A stretch of 59,703 nucleotides of DNA from an uncultured Flammeovirgaceae bacterium (GCA_913050055.1 CAJXAT010000003.1:1-59703), one strand, 5' to 3'; shown: positions 49,894 to 58,661, numbered from the stretch's first letter. Made by a program: numbers and translations. Notes: generated by a model from the letters alone, not told the origin.

Positions 49894-52298
49894 TTGCGGA
49901 TGAAAGCATTTAATTCATTTTCAAATCGATCCATAAGTTTACTCATTATTTTATCAATTTTCTTATCGTTTAAGGTTTTTTCTTGATCTTGAAGATAAAA
50001 AGCGATGGCATAAGCTTTATTTTCACTTCCAATTTTATCACCTTCATAAATACTGAAAACATTTATTTTGGATAATAACTTATTTTCAGTTGACTGTGCG
50101 ATTTGCTTGATTTCATCATAGCTTACCGTCTTTTTTATGACCAAAGATAGGTCTCTACGAACCTCTGGATACTTCGATATTTTTTGAAATGAGACGATAT
50201 TTTGAGCATTTTTTACTAAATAATCCCAGTCAACTTCAGCATAAAAAACCGTGCTTTTAATGTCAAAATATTGTGTGATTTTAGAAGCTAGTTTTCCAAT
50301 ATGACCAATGAGCTTGTCATGAAGATAAAGATCTATGCCATACTCAAAAACGTTAGAGGTGGTTGGGATCAATTTCGGTGACCGATTACCACTTTTTTGA
50401 ATTAAATTTTCAATGTCTCCAGAAAGGTGATGAAAAGTGACAGGAGTATTTTCATCCATCCATGATGCCTCTTGCTTGTTTCCAACGCGCAACAAGCATA
50501 GATTATTTTTTTCGATCGATTGACCATTCTTACGACCGTAGGTTTTACTAAACTCATAGAATTTAAGACTTTCCTGTTTCCTATTGAGATTAAAACGTAC
50601 AGATTCCAGTGCCGTATACAAAGGAGTAGGTTTAAGTATGCCCAGATCCTCACTGGATCGATTTAAGATTTCGGCAACTTCATTTTTAGCTAGTTTTAAA
50701 TCATCTTCGTATTTCTTATTGGTCAAGGAATTTGTTAAAATTTCTTGATAACCTTTGCCGGACAAGAAATGAGATATTTTCTCTTGCCATTTATAGGGTT
50801 CTATCTCATTGAATTCTGCAAGGTATTCCGTAGAGAAGTGGTCATCGAAAGCAATGTTATTGATTCCGAATATACGCAAGACTTCCTCAACTAAATCCGC
50901 CTCTCGAATTACCTCACTTCGATAAGGAGGAACATGGGCATTAAAAGTAGTTGCATTAATATCGGTGGTCTTGATGTCCAAGCTATTTAAGATATCTATA
51001 ATGCGTTCTTTATCTATTATTTCGCCAATGAGTTTATCAAAGGTTTGGAAGGCAGTAGGGATGGTCTTGGTAGCTACGGGATGTGGGTAGATATCTATAA
51101 AGTCAGAAGCGATGTACCCACCTGCGATTTCAAGAATTAACTGTGTTGCGTACTTTAGAGCAAAAATGGTCATTTCCGGGTCTGTACTCCGCTCAAATCT
51201 AAAAGAGGCATCTGTATTTAATCCATGGCGCTGCGCGGTGCTTCTCACGTATTCAGGAGAAAAGCAGGCGCTTTCCAAGAATATATCTGTCGTCTCATTG
51301 GTGACTCCAGATTTTTGACCGCCAAACACTCCGGCAAGGCACATGCCCCCCTTGGTATTACAGATCATTAGGTCTTGATCACTGAGCTTTCTTTCCTTAC
51401 CATCTAAGGTGGTGAAAGGTGTATCGGTTGGCAAACGCTTGACGATAATTAAACTTCCTACTTCGTCGGCATCAAAAGCATGCATAGGCTGTCCAAGGCA
51501 GTGTAAGACATAGTTAGTTATGTCTACTATATTGTTGATGGGCTCTAAATCAATGGCCTTGAGCTTCCATTTGAGCCAATCTGGTGATGCGGCAACCTTG
51601 ATACCTCGTAGCGTTACCCCAGAATATCTAAGAGCACCCTCGTGATCTTCAACGGTTACTTTTATTGGATTTCTCGGATGACTGAGATCAAAATCTTTAA
51701 GAACAGGTAAGGTTAAGCTTCGATTGAAATAAGCTTTGAGATCTCTTGCCGTTCCTAAATGAGAAGTCGCATCTCCTCTATTGGGAGTAAGGCCAATTTC
51801 ATAAACGATGTCTTCCTCACTTTCATAGATTTTATTTAGGGGGGTACCATTGGCATAATCGGTTGTCAAGACCATGATGCCCTCATGACTTGAACCTAAG
51901 CCGATTTCATCTTCGGCGCAAATCATACCCTGAGATACTTCGCCACGTATCTTTGCTTTTTTTATTTGAAAGGGTTCCCCTTTGATTGGGTATATCAAAC
52001 AGTTGACAGGAGCAACGGCTACTTTTTGTCCCGCGCTTATATTAGCGGCACCACAAACGATACTGATTAGATCATCTGACCCAACATCTACTTGTGTCAA
52101 TTTTAATTTGTCAGCGTTGGGATGCGGTATACAGCTCATAACTTCTCCTATGATTAAGCCTTTAAGTCCCCCTTTTATTTTTTCAATTTTTGAGACGGAC
52201 TCCACTTCTAGGCCCGTTTGCGTTAGGATCTCAGAAATGGTTTCTGGAGTTTCAGGAAGTTCAATAAAATGAGTGAGCCAGTTGTGCGAAATTTTCAT
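49890..52298 (-). CDS. pheT: Phenylalanyl-tRNA synthetase beta subunit
   Basis: 802 residues, full length. The B1 tRNA-binding OB fold has IGEVMSCIPHPNADKLKLTQVDVG. GLTPNRGDATSHLG and the B3/B4 domain follow, then a B5 domain (SLDIKTTDINATTF..VPPYRSEVIREADLVEE), a catalytic-like core and the C-terminal anticodon-binding ferredoxin fold (KYPEVRRDLSLVIKKTVSYDEI). It works with PheS (not in view). The mRNA leader has a hairpin containing the ribosome-binding site (52305-52320). Confidence 0.97.
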   Translation of the reverse strand: MKISHNWLTHFIELPETPETISEILTQTGLEVESVSKIEKIKGGLKGLIIGEVMSCIPHPNADKLKLTQVDVGSDDLISIVCGAANISAGQKVAVAPVNCLIYPIKGEPFQIKKAKIRGEVSQGMICAEDEIGLGSSHEGIMVLTTDYANGTPLNKIYESEEDIVYEIGLTPNRGDATSHLGTARDLKAYFNRSLTLPVLKDFDLSHPRNPIKVTVEDHEGALRYSGVTLRGIKVAASPDWLKWKLKAIDLEPINNIVDITNYVLHCLGQPMHAFDADEVGSLIIVKRLPTDTPFTTLDGKERKLSDQDLMICNTKGGMCLAGVFGGQKSGVTNETTDIFLESACFSPEYVRSTAQRHGLNTDASFRFERSTDPEMTIFALKYATQLILEIAGGYIASDFIDIYPHPVATKTIPTAFQTFDKLIGEIIDKERIIDILNSLDIKTTDINATTFNAHVPPYRSEVIREADLVEEVLRIFGINNIAFDDHFSTEYLAEFNEIEPYKWQEKISHFLSGKGYQEILTNSLTNKKYEDDLKLAKNEVAEILNRSSEDLGILKPTPLYTALESVRFNLNRKQESLKFYEFSKTYGRKNGQSIEKNNLCLLRVGNKQEASWMDENTPVTFHHLSGDIENLIQKSGNRSPKLIPTTSNVFEYGIDLYLHDKLIGHIGKLASKITQYFDIKSTVFYAEVDWDYLVKNAQNIVSFQKISKYPEVRRDLSLVIKKTVSYDEIKQIAQSTENKLLSKINVFSIYEGDKIGSENKAYAIAFYLQDQEKTLNDKKIDKIMSKLMDRFENELNAFIRK

Positions 52299-52304
52299 AT
52301 TTAC

Positions 52305-52334
52305 AGCTCCTTTTTGAGCTTGGGTACAAAAATA
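52305..52334 (-). promoter_or_regulatory. -7 box and short hairpin leader carrying the pheT ribosome-binding site
   Basis: A TATTTTTG box (52327-52334) fits the Bacteroidota -7 element. The expected start near 52320 coincides with AGCTC (52316-52320), which pairs with GAGCT (52305-52309) around AAAAAG. The AAGGAG Shine-Dalgarno sequence lies partly in the loop and partly in the right arm, about seven bases before the ATG. Confidence 0.5.
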
Positions 52335-52361
52335 TAAAGTGTTGGCATTAAAATGGGCTAA

Positions 52362-52970
52362 CTATTCAATTTTATATGCTCGCTCACCCGCTTCTATGGC
52401 TATGGTAAGAATATTTTCGGTCGGAGGAAGTGGGCAGATGTATTCATCAATGTAGGCGCAATAGGGATTGTAGGCTAAATTGAAGTCAAGACTTGTTTTA
52501 TTTGATTTTCCTATGGTGACATCTAAATAGCGCCCACCCCCATAACTACTCTTGCTGCTGGTATCATCTGCAAAGCCACAGAAGAGCGTTTTATCAGCGC
52601 CAAAACCTATAGGTTTAAGTACGAGTAACCTCAATAATTGCCCATCCAGGGAGAATTTCAACCAAGCAAATTTTTGATATCGCTCTGGCTCACCATTGCT
52701 CGCATTTAAAACTACGATTTGGCGTTCTTGGATTCTTTCTACTGAGGCATTGACTTTATATTTTTTATCAATAGGATAGTAGCTGGGCTTTTGGTAAACG
52801 ACATCAAACTGTTTGAAGGGGGAAAGCTTATTGAAAGCTAAATATTTATGTCTCTTGCTGATTTCTTTCTCGACTGATGAGACATAATTTTCGTCAGTTT
52901 CATCACTCGAAAATGAATGAAAAAGGATCAATAAGAGTATTGGGATCAAGAGCCAAATTATTTTTTTCAT
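52362..52970 (-). CDS. DUF1684 family protein
   Basis: 202 residues. An N-terminal membrane or signal segment (KKIIWLLIPILLLILFHSF) is followed by the DUF1684 domain: FADDTSSKSSYGGGRYLDV, then LDFNLAYNPYCAYIDEYICPLPP and a final AIEAGERAYKIE. The family is widely distributed and functionally unassigned. It should be extracytoplasmic and anchored. The next gene upstream, radC, is 11 bases away, so the pair may be one transcript. Confidence 0.9.
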   Translation of the reverse strand: MKKIIWLLIPILLLILFHSFSSDETDENYVSSVEKEISKRHKYLAFNKLSPFKQFDVVYQKPSYYPIDKKYKVNASVERIQERQIVVLNASNGEPERYQKFAWLKFSLDGQLLRLLVLKPIGFGADKTLFCGFADDTSSKSSYGGGRYLDVTIGKSNKTSLDFNLAYNPYCAYIDEYICPLPPTENILTIAIEAGERAYKIE

Positions 52971-52981
52971 TGAAGCAGTGG

Positions 52982-53692
52982 TTAGAAAATTACAGAATGA
53001 TCTACAAAACTATAATATCCAGCGTTGGTATATATGATATGATCAATGACAGAAATATCAAGTAAATCTCCGGCTTTTTTAATTTTTTTTGTCAAGTTAA
53101 TGTCTGCTTGAGAAGCGTTTATATTTCCTGAGGGATGGTTATGAATCAAAACTAGTGCACTTGCCTGCCTATCGAGCGCATCCTTGAAAACGATTTTAGG
53201 ATCTACGAGTGTTCCTGAAATTCCAGTTTTAGATATATGCTTTTTAGCAATGATTTCATTGTTTCTTTTCAATAAAATTATCCAAAACTCTTCATGTTGA
53301 ATATCCATCAGTTCGGCACGCATTAATTCATATATATTCTTGGAGCAGGTGATTATTTTATTTGATTTGAGTTTGAATTCATCTCGTCTGCGGCCTAATT
53401 CAAGGGTACTGATGATATTTATGGCCTTTGCATGTCCTACTCCTTTAAATTTAATCAGATCGTCTAACGATAATTGTGCCAATTGATGGAGGTCATTATT
53501 TACCGAGGTCAAAATATTTTTGGAAAGGCATACGGCAGATTGTGCTTGATATCCGGATCTTAAAAAAACCCCTAATAATTCAGCATTCGTTAATATTGAG
53601 GAGCCATTACTTAATAATTTTCCCTGCGGGCGGTCTTCTTCGGGCCAATTTTTAATATTTAATCCAGATTGATATGAAACGTTACTTGACAT
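52982..53692 (-). CDS. radC: RadC/UPF0758 family JAMM-domain protein
   Basis: 236 residues. A helix-hairpin-helix N-terminus (GVGHAKAINIISTLELGRRR) precedes a JAMM metal site: ALVLIHNHPSGNINASQADINL with His-x-His and Asp, and VIDHIIYTNAGYYSFVD. RadC was named for DNA repair, but its cellular role remains unclear; the domain is a predicted metallo-hydrolase. Full length. The start is near the large terminator at 53708-53745, which isolates it from rpsT. Confidence 0.93.
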   Translation of the reverse strand: MSSNVSYQSGLNIKNWPEEDRPQGKLLSNGSSILTNAELLGVFLRSGYQAQSAVCLSKNILTSVNNDLHQLAQLSLDDLIKFKGVGHAKAINIISTLELGRRRDEFKLKSNKIITCSKNIYELMRAELMDIQHEEFWIILLKRNNEIIAKKHISKTGISGTLVDPKIVFKDALDRQASALVLIHNHPSGNINASQADINLTKKIKKAGDLLDISVIDHIIYTNAGYYSFVDHSVIF

Positions 53693-53707
53693 GAGTCAAA
53701 TAAATTT

Positions 53708-53745
53708 ACAACAAAAAAGCCTCGATATCGAGGCTTTTTTGTTGT
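53708..53745. terminator. 38-base perfect palindrome, terminator of rpsT
   Basis: ACAACAAAAAAGCCTCGAT is followed at once by its exact complement ATCGAGGCTTTTTTGTTGT. It has a GC core with flanking A6/T6, so it should terminate rpsT on the minus strand just upstream of the radC start. Confidence 0.9.
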
Positions 53746-53758
53746 CATTAGTTTTTTT

Positions 53759-54010
53759 TTAAAGAGCAGCAACTTGCTTGGTCAAGCTTGACTTTAAATT
53801 GGCTGCTTTTTTCTTATGCATGATGTTTCTCTTTGACAGCTTGTCTAGCATGCTGGTCACTTCTTTTAATAATTTTTCAGCCTCAACTTTGTCCGTTGAT
53901 TCACGAAGCTTTTTTAGATAAGTTCGTGTTGTTTTATGTTGATAGCGATTTCTCAATCTTTTGACTTCGCTTGACCTTATTCTCTTTTTTGCCGACTTGT
54001 GATTTGCCAT
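53759..54010 (-). CDS. rpsT: 30S ribosomal protein S20
   Basis: 83 residues: MANHKSAKKRIRSSEVKRLRN start, a long basic helix, and IMHKKKAANLKSSLTKQVAAL at the end, the S20 signature. It binds 16S rRNA in the small subunit. It has its own promoter at 54040-54070 and the terminator at 53708-53745, so it is a single-gene unit. Confidence 0.98.
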   Translation of the reverse strand: MANHKSAKKRIRSSEVKRLRNRYQHKTTRTYLKKLRESTDKVEAEKLLKEVTSMLDKLSKRNIMHKKKAANLKSSLTKQVAAL

Positions 54011-54039
54011 TTCTATTACCTTAATCTGTTGAAGGAATG

Positions 54040-54070
54040 CAAAGCTAGGCTTTTTATTGAAAAAAACAAA
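54040..54070 (-). promoter_or_regulatory. Bacteroidota-type promoter for rpsT
   Basis: TTTG (54067-54070), 19 bases, then TAGCTTTG (54040-54047) on the minus strand match the consensus exactly; the start is expected near 54034, leaving a leader of about 24 bases. Confidence 0.85.
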
Positions 54071-54134
54071 TGGGTAATAGATTTATAAGTATTTGTTTTC
54101 AGGAGCTGTATTTACTCCTATGCATTTTTTATAA

Positions 54135-55034
54135 TATCCTTTACTCTTAATATTTTTCTCAACACATCCTGAGCCCAGCAGGAAGGCCGAAATGGGATTT
54201 CACACGCATAAAAAGATAAATGAGATTGCTATTTTTTGGTTATCACCTCAAATGATTGGATTCTATAAATATCATGTTAGGACGATTATTGAAAGATCAG
54301 TGAATCCAGACAAGCGGCGATATATAAATGAAAATTAAGGTCCCAGACATTTTATTGATTTAGATGTATATGGAAGTGATCCCTGAGCTCAACTACCTAA
54401 AAAATGGCAAGAAGCGATTGAGCAGTATGGGGACAGTACTTTAACAGAGCACGGGATCGTACCTTGGCATGTGGTGCAGGTAAAATATTATTTGACACAG
54501 GCGTTTTTAAATCAGGATGCTGACCAAATTTTAAAAATATCGACGGATTTAGGTCATTATGTTGGAGATGCTCATGTGCCCTTGCACACGACCAGTAATT
54601 ATAACGGTCAAAATACAAATCAGAGAGGGGTCCATGGATTGTGGGAATCTCGCCTACCAGAATTATTTGACCAGCAATATGACTTGTTTGTAGGAAAGGG
54701 AGAATATATCGATAACGTCAATGCTGCCGCTTGGAATGCCGTAGCCAATGCATATTTGGCCCTAGATTCGGTATTGATTTTCGAACCTCAAATTAGTCAA
54801 GAATTTTCTCCAACTAAGAAATATAGCTTTGAGGTAAGAGGGAACTAGACGGTTAAAGTTTATTAATATGAATTTTCTGAGGCCTACCATCAACGCTTAC
54901 AAGGAATGGTAGAACAAAAAATGCGAGCATCAAGTAAATTAATTGCCGATTTATGGTTTACCTGCTGGGTAGATGGTGGTCAGCCTATATTGAATGAATT
55001 GATTCTGGAGGACAATAATATTATAAAAAGCTGA
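54135..55034 (+). pseudogene. S1/P1-type zinc nuclease (phospholipase C-like) gene, inactivated by nonsense codons
   Basis: A single plus-strand frame with no frameshift reads the family from end to end. A signal-like YPLLLIFFSTHPE is followed by MGFHTHKKINEIAIF, the zinc-site GHYVGDAHVPLHTTSNYNGQ, GVHGLWESRLPELF, YSFEVRGN, FSEAYHQRLQGMVEQKMR and WFTCWVDGGQPILNELI. It is interrupted by TAA 54336-54338, TGA 54384-54386, TAG 54846-54848 and TAA 54864-54866, and ends at TGA 55032-55034. The conserved N-terminal Trp of the WGF motif, a zinc ligand in the mature enzyme, is Met here. Only the 54471-54848 part remains open. Confidence 0.9.
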
Positions 55035-55212
55035 ATAGATTCTTTGTTGATAAGAGATGTGAGTCATGGAAGAAATTGATGGTATAGACCGAGGAACACA
55101 AACGCCATTTGACAAAGATGTATTTTTAGGGCCATGTTTCAATCATTGAGAGCCGTGTAAGCGAAAGGGACGCTTTAGTATTGGGACAATTTACTTCGAC
55201 GACTGCTAAATA
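55035..55212. other. Degenerate tail downstream of the nuclease remnant
   Basis: Short open stretches change frame here (MEEIDGIDRGTQTPFDKDVF from 55066; IESRVSERDALVLGQ ending at TAA 55211-55213). They may be the frameshifted C-terminus of the nuclease or of a second lost gene. I cannot assign them. Confidence 0.3.
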
Positions 55213-55247
55213 AAAAAAAGTCACTCAATTAAGCAGTGACTTTTTTT
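55213..55247. terminator. Terminator downstream of tsf
   Basis: A perfect inverted repeat AAAAAAAGTCACT / AGTGACTTTTTTT with a 9-base loop lies 20 bases beyond the tsf stop on the minus strand; it is symmetrical and may work both ways. Confidence 0.88.
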
Positions 55248-55266
55248 CTAGATGGGATAAGAAGAA

Positions 55267-56097
55267 TTATCCTATGGTGATTCTTTTGAATTCAGTTACG
55301 GTCATACCCTTCGAAATAGTATCTAAATATTGAGCGATGGTCATAGAATTATCCTTCACAAATTTTTGTCCCATGAGTGTGTTTTCACTAAAGAATTTAT
55401 TTAGTTTTCCCATCGCAATTTTTTCAATGATGGCTTCTGGCTTTCCTTCTTGTCTTGCTTGATCTTTCCCTATCTCAATTTCCTTTTCTATAATTGAAGG
55501 ATCGACGCCTTCTTTATTCACGGCTACTGGATTCATAGCTGCGATTTGCATGGCGACATCTCGACCCGCATCTTCAATAGCCACTCCATTGGTATGACCC
55601 AGGCCTACCAATACTCCAAGCTTTTTGTTTGAATGGATGTAGGAGACCACTCCTTCGGACTTCAATATTTCGTAAGAACTAATTTCTAGCTTCTCTCCAA
55701 TTTTACCCGTATTTTCAATTATTTTTTCACTAAGGGTGAGTTCACCTATTTTGTGAGCTTTCAAGGCATCTATGTCTGCCGGTCCGTGGTCAAATGCACA
55801 AGCTAAAATCTGTTCCCCTAAGGCGATAAATGCATCATTCTTAGCGACAAAATCAGTTTCACAGGTAAAAGCAACTAAAACTCCTTTGGAACCATCTTTG
55901 CTGATCTTAGTGAAAATAATACCTTCGGATGTTTCTCGATCTGCTCTTGAGGCAGAGACCTTTTGACCTTTTTTTCTTAAAAATTCAATTGCTTTGTCAA
56001 AATCGCCATCGGCTTCTACCAATGCTTTTTTACAGTCCATCATACCCGAACCGGTCATTTGCCTAAGCTTATTTACTTCTTGAGCGCTAATTGCCAT
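55267..56097 (-). CDS. tsf: Translation elongation factor Ts
   Basis: About 276 residues from the ATG at 56097 (MAISAQEVNKLRQMTGSGMM); the upstream ATG at 56151 would add a non-homologous stretch. The UBA-like N-domain has TGSGMMDCKKALVEADGDFD, the core has FTCETDFVAKNDAFI with the nucleotide-exchange TDFV motif, and the C-terminus includes MGQKFVKDNSMTIAQYL. It recharges EF-Tu. A terminator-like hairpin lies between it and rpsB. Confidence 0.97.
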   Translation of the reverse strand: MAISAQEVNKLRQMTGSGMMDCKKALVEADGDFDKAIEFLRKKGQKVSASRADRETSEGIIFTKISKDGSKGVLVAFTCETDFVAKNDAFIALGEQILACAFDHGPADIDALKAHKIGELTLSEKIIENTGKIGEKLEISSYEILKSEGVVSYIHSNKKLGVLVGLGHTNGVAIEDAGRDVAMQIAAMNPVAVNKEGVDPSIIEKEIEIGKDQARQEGKPEAIIEKIAMGKLNKFFSENTLMGQKFVKDNSMTIAQYLDTISKGMTVTEFKRITIG

Positions 56098-56136
56098 TAT
56101 ATTATTTTTTATGCTAATTATAAATACTTTTAAACA

Positions 56137-56171
56137 AAAATTGAACATCATTTGTGTTGATGTTCAATTTT
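56137..56171 (-). terminator. Intercistronic terminator-like hairpin between rpsB and tsf
   Basis: A perfect 14-bp repeat AAAATTGAACATCA / TGATGTTCAATTTT around a 7-base loop, followed on the minus strand by TTTTTG-TTT. It should cut or attenuate readthrough from rpsB into tsf. Confidence 0.8.
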
Positions 56172-56215
56172 AATATTTGATTAAATTCTTATTAAAGTTG
56201 TAAGAATTTGAGTGA

Positions 56216-56983
56216 TTAATCTTTCTTTTCTAGAAGAACCTCTTCGGCTTTTTGTCTTTTTGCTTCTTCAGCAATTTTCGAATCTTCTTTTTCTTTTTTT
56301 CTTTCGGCCAGACTCGCTTCCATCGCATCACTCAGGTAATTGGTGATCAAGGAAATAGATTTGAAAGCATCATCATTTGCAGGAATAGGATAATCAACCT
56401 CATTTGGATTGGAGTTGGTATCCACCAAGGCGAAAACTGGGATATTTAGTTTCTGTGCTTCTGCAATGGCAATGTGCTCACGTTTGATATCTACTACAAA
56501 AAGGGCAGCGGGCAATCTGTTTAGATCAGCGATACCACCAAGTACCCGTTCTAATTTAGCTCGCTCTCTAGAAAGCATCAGCTTTTCACGCTTGGCGAGA
56601 TTGTTATACGCATCTTCTTTAATCAACTTATCTATTGAGGTCATTTTTTTCAATGACTTTCTGATCGTTACGAAGTTGGTTAGCATACCTCCAAGCCATC
56701 TTTCCGTCACGTAGGGCATTTTTAATTTTTTCGCCTGTTCTTCTACGACTTCTTTCGCTTGCTTTTTAGTAGCTACGAACATTACCTTACGTCCAGACCG
56801 CACGACGCCTTGTAGTGCAGCAGCAGCCTCTTCAAGGTGCTTAAGTGACTTGTTAAGGTCAATGATGTGAATGCCGTTTTTCTCCATAAATATGAAGGGA
56901 GCCATTTGAGGATCCCATTTACGAGTAAGGTGTCCAAAGTGGACGCCAGCATCCAACAATTCTTTTGTTGTAATTTTTGCCAT
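56216..56983 (-). CDS. rpsB: 30S ribosomal protein S2
   Basis: 255 residues: LLDAGVHFGHLTRKWDPQMAPFI start, IHIIDLNKSLKHLEEA, VMFVATKKQAKEVV, YVTERWLGGMLTNF, AALFVVDIKREHIAIAEAQ and PVFALVDTNSNPNEVDYPIP. The C-terminal tail of about 25 residues is charged (KKEKEDSKIAEEAKRQKAEE). It follows rpsI by 15 bases in the rplM-rpsI-rpsB operon. Confidence 0.98.
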   Translation of the reverse strand: MAKITTKELLDAGVHFGHLTRKWDPQMAPFIFMEKNGIHIIDLNKSLKHLEEAAAALQGVVRSGRKVMFVATKKQAKEVVEEQAKKLKMPYVTERWLGGMLTNFVTIRKSLKKMTSIDKLIKEDAYNNLAKREKLMLSRERAKLERVLGGIADLNRLPAALFVVDIKREHIAIAEAQKLNIPVFALVDTNSNPNEVDYPIPANDDAFKSISLITNYLSDAMEASLAERKKEKEDSKIAEEAKRQKAEEVLLEKKD

Positions 56984-56998
56984 TTTTTAATTAAAAAC

Positions 56999-57385
56999 TT
57001 ATCGTTTACTAAACTGAAATGCTCTTCTTGCCTTTCTAAGTCCATATTTCTTACGTTCAACCATTCTTGAGTCTCTTGTAAGAAATCCTTCTGCTTTTAA
57101 GGCAGGTCTGCTTTCTTGATCTAATTCAACCAAAGCACGAGAGATACTGAGCCTAACGGCTTCAGCCTGACCTGAAAGTCCACCACCAAAAACATTGATG
57201 CTAATATTAAAATTATCGTTTTGCTCTGTAGTCACCAAAGGCTGCTTAACAATGATTTGAAGTACTTCTGATGGGAAATATTCCTTAAAATCACGATTAT
57301 TGACTTTGATTTCTCCTTTCCCACTCGATAAGTAGGTACGAGCTACGGCAGTTTTTCGTCTACCAATTGTTTTGATTACTTCCAT
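56999..57385 (-). CDS. rpsI: 30S ribosomal protein S9
   Basis: 128 residues: TIGRRKTAVARTYLSSGKGE start, INVFGGGLSGQAEAVRLSIS, and the C-terminus RMVERKKYGLRKARRAFQFS ending in KR, whose last residues reach the P-site tRNA. It is adjacent to rplM (5-base gap), the conserved L13-S9 pair. Confidence 0.98.
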   Translation of the reverse strand: MEVIKTIGRRKTAVARTYLSSGKGEIKVNNRDFKEYFPSEVLQIIVKQPLVTTEQNDNFNISINVFGGGLSGQAEAVRLSISRALVELDQESRPALKAEGFLTRDSRMVERKKYGLRKARRAFQFSKR

Positions 57386-57390
57386 TCAAA

Positions 57391-57834
57391 TTATATTTTG
57401 ACTTCTTTTGGTTTTTGAGCCTCATGTGGGTGTTCAGTACCCACGTATGCGTAAAGATTTTTAAATTGTTGCCTTCCTAATCGATTTCTTGGAAGCATAC
57501 CACGTACTGCGCTTTCTATCAAAAGGGTTGACGATTTTTGGTAGAGCTCTTTAGAAGTCTGCTTTCGTTGACCCCCTGGATACCCTGTATGACGGATGTA
57601 CAATTTATCCGTCCATTTTTTACCAGTGAGTCGGATCTTGTCTGCGTTGATAATAATAACGTTATCTCCACAATCGACATGTGCAGAAAATGAGGGTTTG
57701 TGTCTGCCCCTAATAATTTTACTTACTTCGCTGGCCAATCTTCCTAATACTTTGTGACTTGCATCGATGATCACCCAGTTCTTGTTGACTGTTGATTTGT
57801 TTGATGCAATGGTCTTATAACTTAATGTTTCCAA
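57391..57834 (-). CDS. rplM: 50S ribosomal protein L13
   Basis: 147 residues: NWVIIDASHKVLGRLASEVS, VIIINADKIRLTGKKW, YIRHTGYPGGQRKQTSKEL and AVRGMLPRNRLGRQQFKNLY. It is an early assembly protein of the large subunit. It is the first gene of rplM-rpsI-rpsB(-tsf), with its own promoter and leader hairpin. Confidence 0.98.
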   Translation of the reverse strand: METLSYKTIASNKSTVNKNWVIIDASHKVLGRLASEVSKIIRGRHKPSFSAHVDCGDNVIIINADKIRLTGKKWTDKLYIRHTGYPGGQRKQTSKELYQKSSTLLIESAVRGMLPRNRLGRQQFKNLYAYVGTEHPHEAQKPKEVKI

Positions 57835-57861
57835 TTTATAAGTACTTTTTTATACTGTTGC

Positions 57862-57918
57862 TCCTTTTTCTATCTTAAAAAGGAACACAAAAATAGATTT
57901 TATATTTTGGAAAAACAA
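57862..57918 (-). promoter_or_regulatory. Promoter and leader hairpin of rplM
   Basis: TTG (57916-57918), 20 bases, then TATTTTTG (57888-57895) form a promoter on the minus strand. The transcript would begin close to a stem TCCTTTTT / AAAAAGGA (57862-57884, 7-base loop) followed by GCAACAG. L13 leader RNAs are known in Bacteroidia; this hairpin is in the right place, but I have not matched it to that family. Confidence 0.6.
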
Positions 57919-57932
57919 GATACCTACTTTTA

Positions 57933-58661
57933 TTAATGCTTGTTTTTTTCAAGTTGTCGAATCGCAGCTTTTAAATCTTTGGGATAAGGTGCCGTTAGTT
58001 TCATTATTTTCCCATCTCTATCCTCAAATTGAATGCCCGCAGCGTGCAAAGCCAGTCTGCCCATTAAGGGTTGTTCCTCTTCATTTTTAGAAGCTTTATA
58101 ATTTTTTTTGATTTCGGAGAGGAAAAGATTTTTTCCATCGTAATGCTGATCTCCAATGATAGGGAGGCCGTAATCTGCTAAATGAACCCTTATTTGATGC
58201 ATACGGCCTGTAAAGGGCATACAAGCCAAAAGGGAGTATTTTTTATATCGTTCAAGGGTTGATACCAAGGTCACGGAGGGTTTTCCTTTTTGAAAATCAA
58301 CTTTTGAGCGACTGGCAGAGGAATAAATTGGTTTATTAAGCTCTAATTCGTCAATATCTTGATCGCCTTCGACAAGGGCATGATAAATTTTAGTAACAGA
58401 TCTTTGTTCAAGCAACATAGAAAAATACTTGTAGGTAGCATCATTTTTTGCAATGACCAAAATCCCTGAGGTGGCTTTATCCAATCTATGACAGACTTTT
58501 GCGTCATTAAAATAGGTTCGGGTCCATTTAAGTATATTCATGGGTGAACTTCTATCTTCTAAGGTAGAAATGTGCTGGGGTTTGTTAATAATGATGAAAT
58601 CACTATTTTCAAAAATAATGATATCCTTGAATGGGGAATGAGGGCTTATTTTTTTCTTCAT
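57933..58661 (-). CDS. Pseudouridine synthase, RluA/RluD family
   Basis: 242 residues with no N-terminal S4 domain. Core motifs are DFIIINKPQHISTLEDRSS, VCHRLDKATSGILVIAKND with the catalytic Asp in HRLD, KIYHALVEG, GRMHQIRVHLADYGLPIIGD and RLALHAAGIQFE. It modifies uridine in 23S rRNA or tRNA; the target is not predictable. It overlaps the histidine-kinase stop codon by one base, so the two are coupled. Confidence 0.92.
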   Translation of the reverse strand: MKKKISPHSPFKDIIIFENSDFIIINKPQHISTLEDRSSPMNILKWTRTYFNDAKVCHRLDKATSGILVIAKNDATYKYFSMLLEQRSVTKIYHALVEGDQDIDELELNKPIYSSASRSKVDFQKGKPSVTLVSTLERYKKYSLLACMPFTGRMHQIRVHLADYGLPIIGDQHYDGKNLFLSEIKKNYKASKNEEEQPLMGRLALHAAGIQFEDRDGKIMKLTAPYPKDLKAAIRQLEKNKH

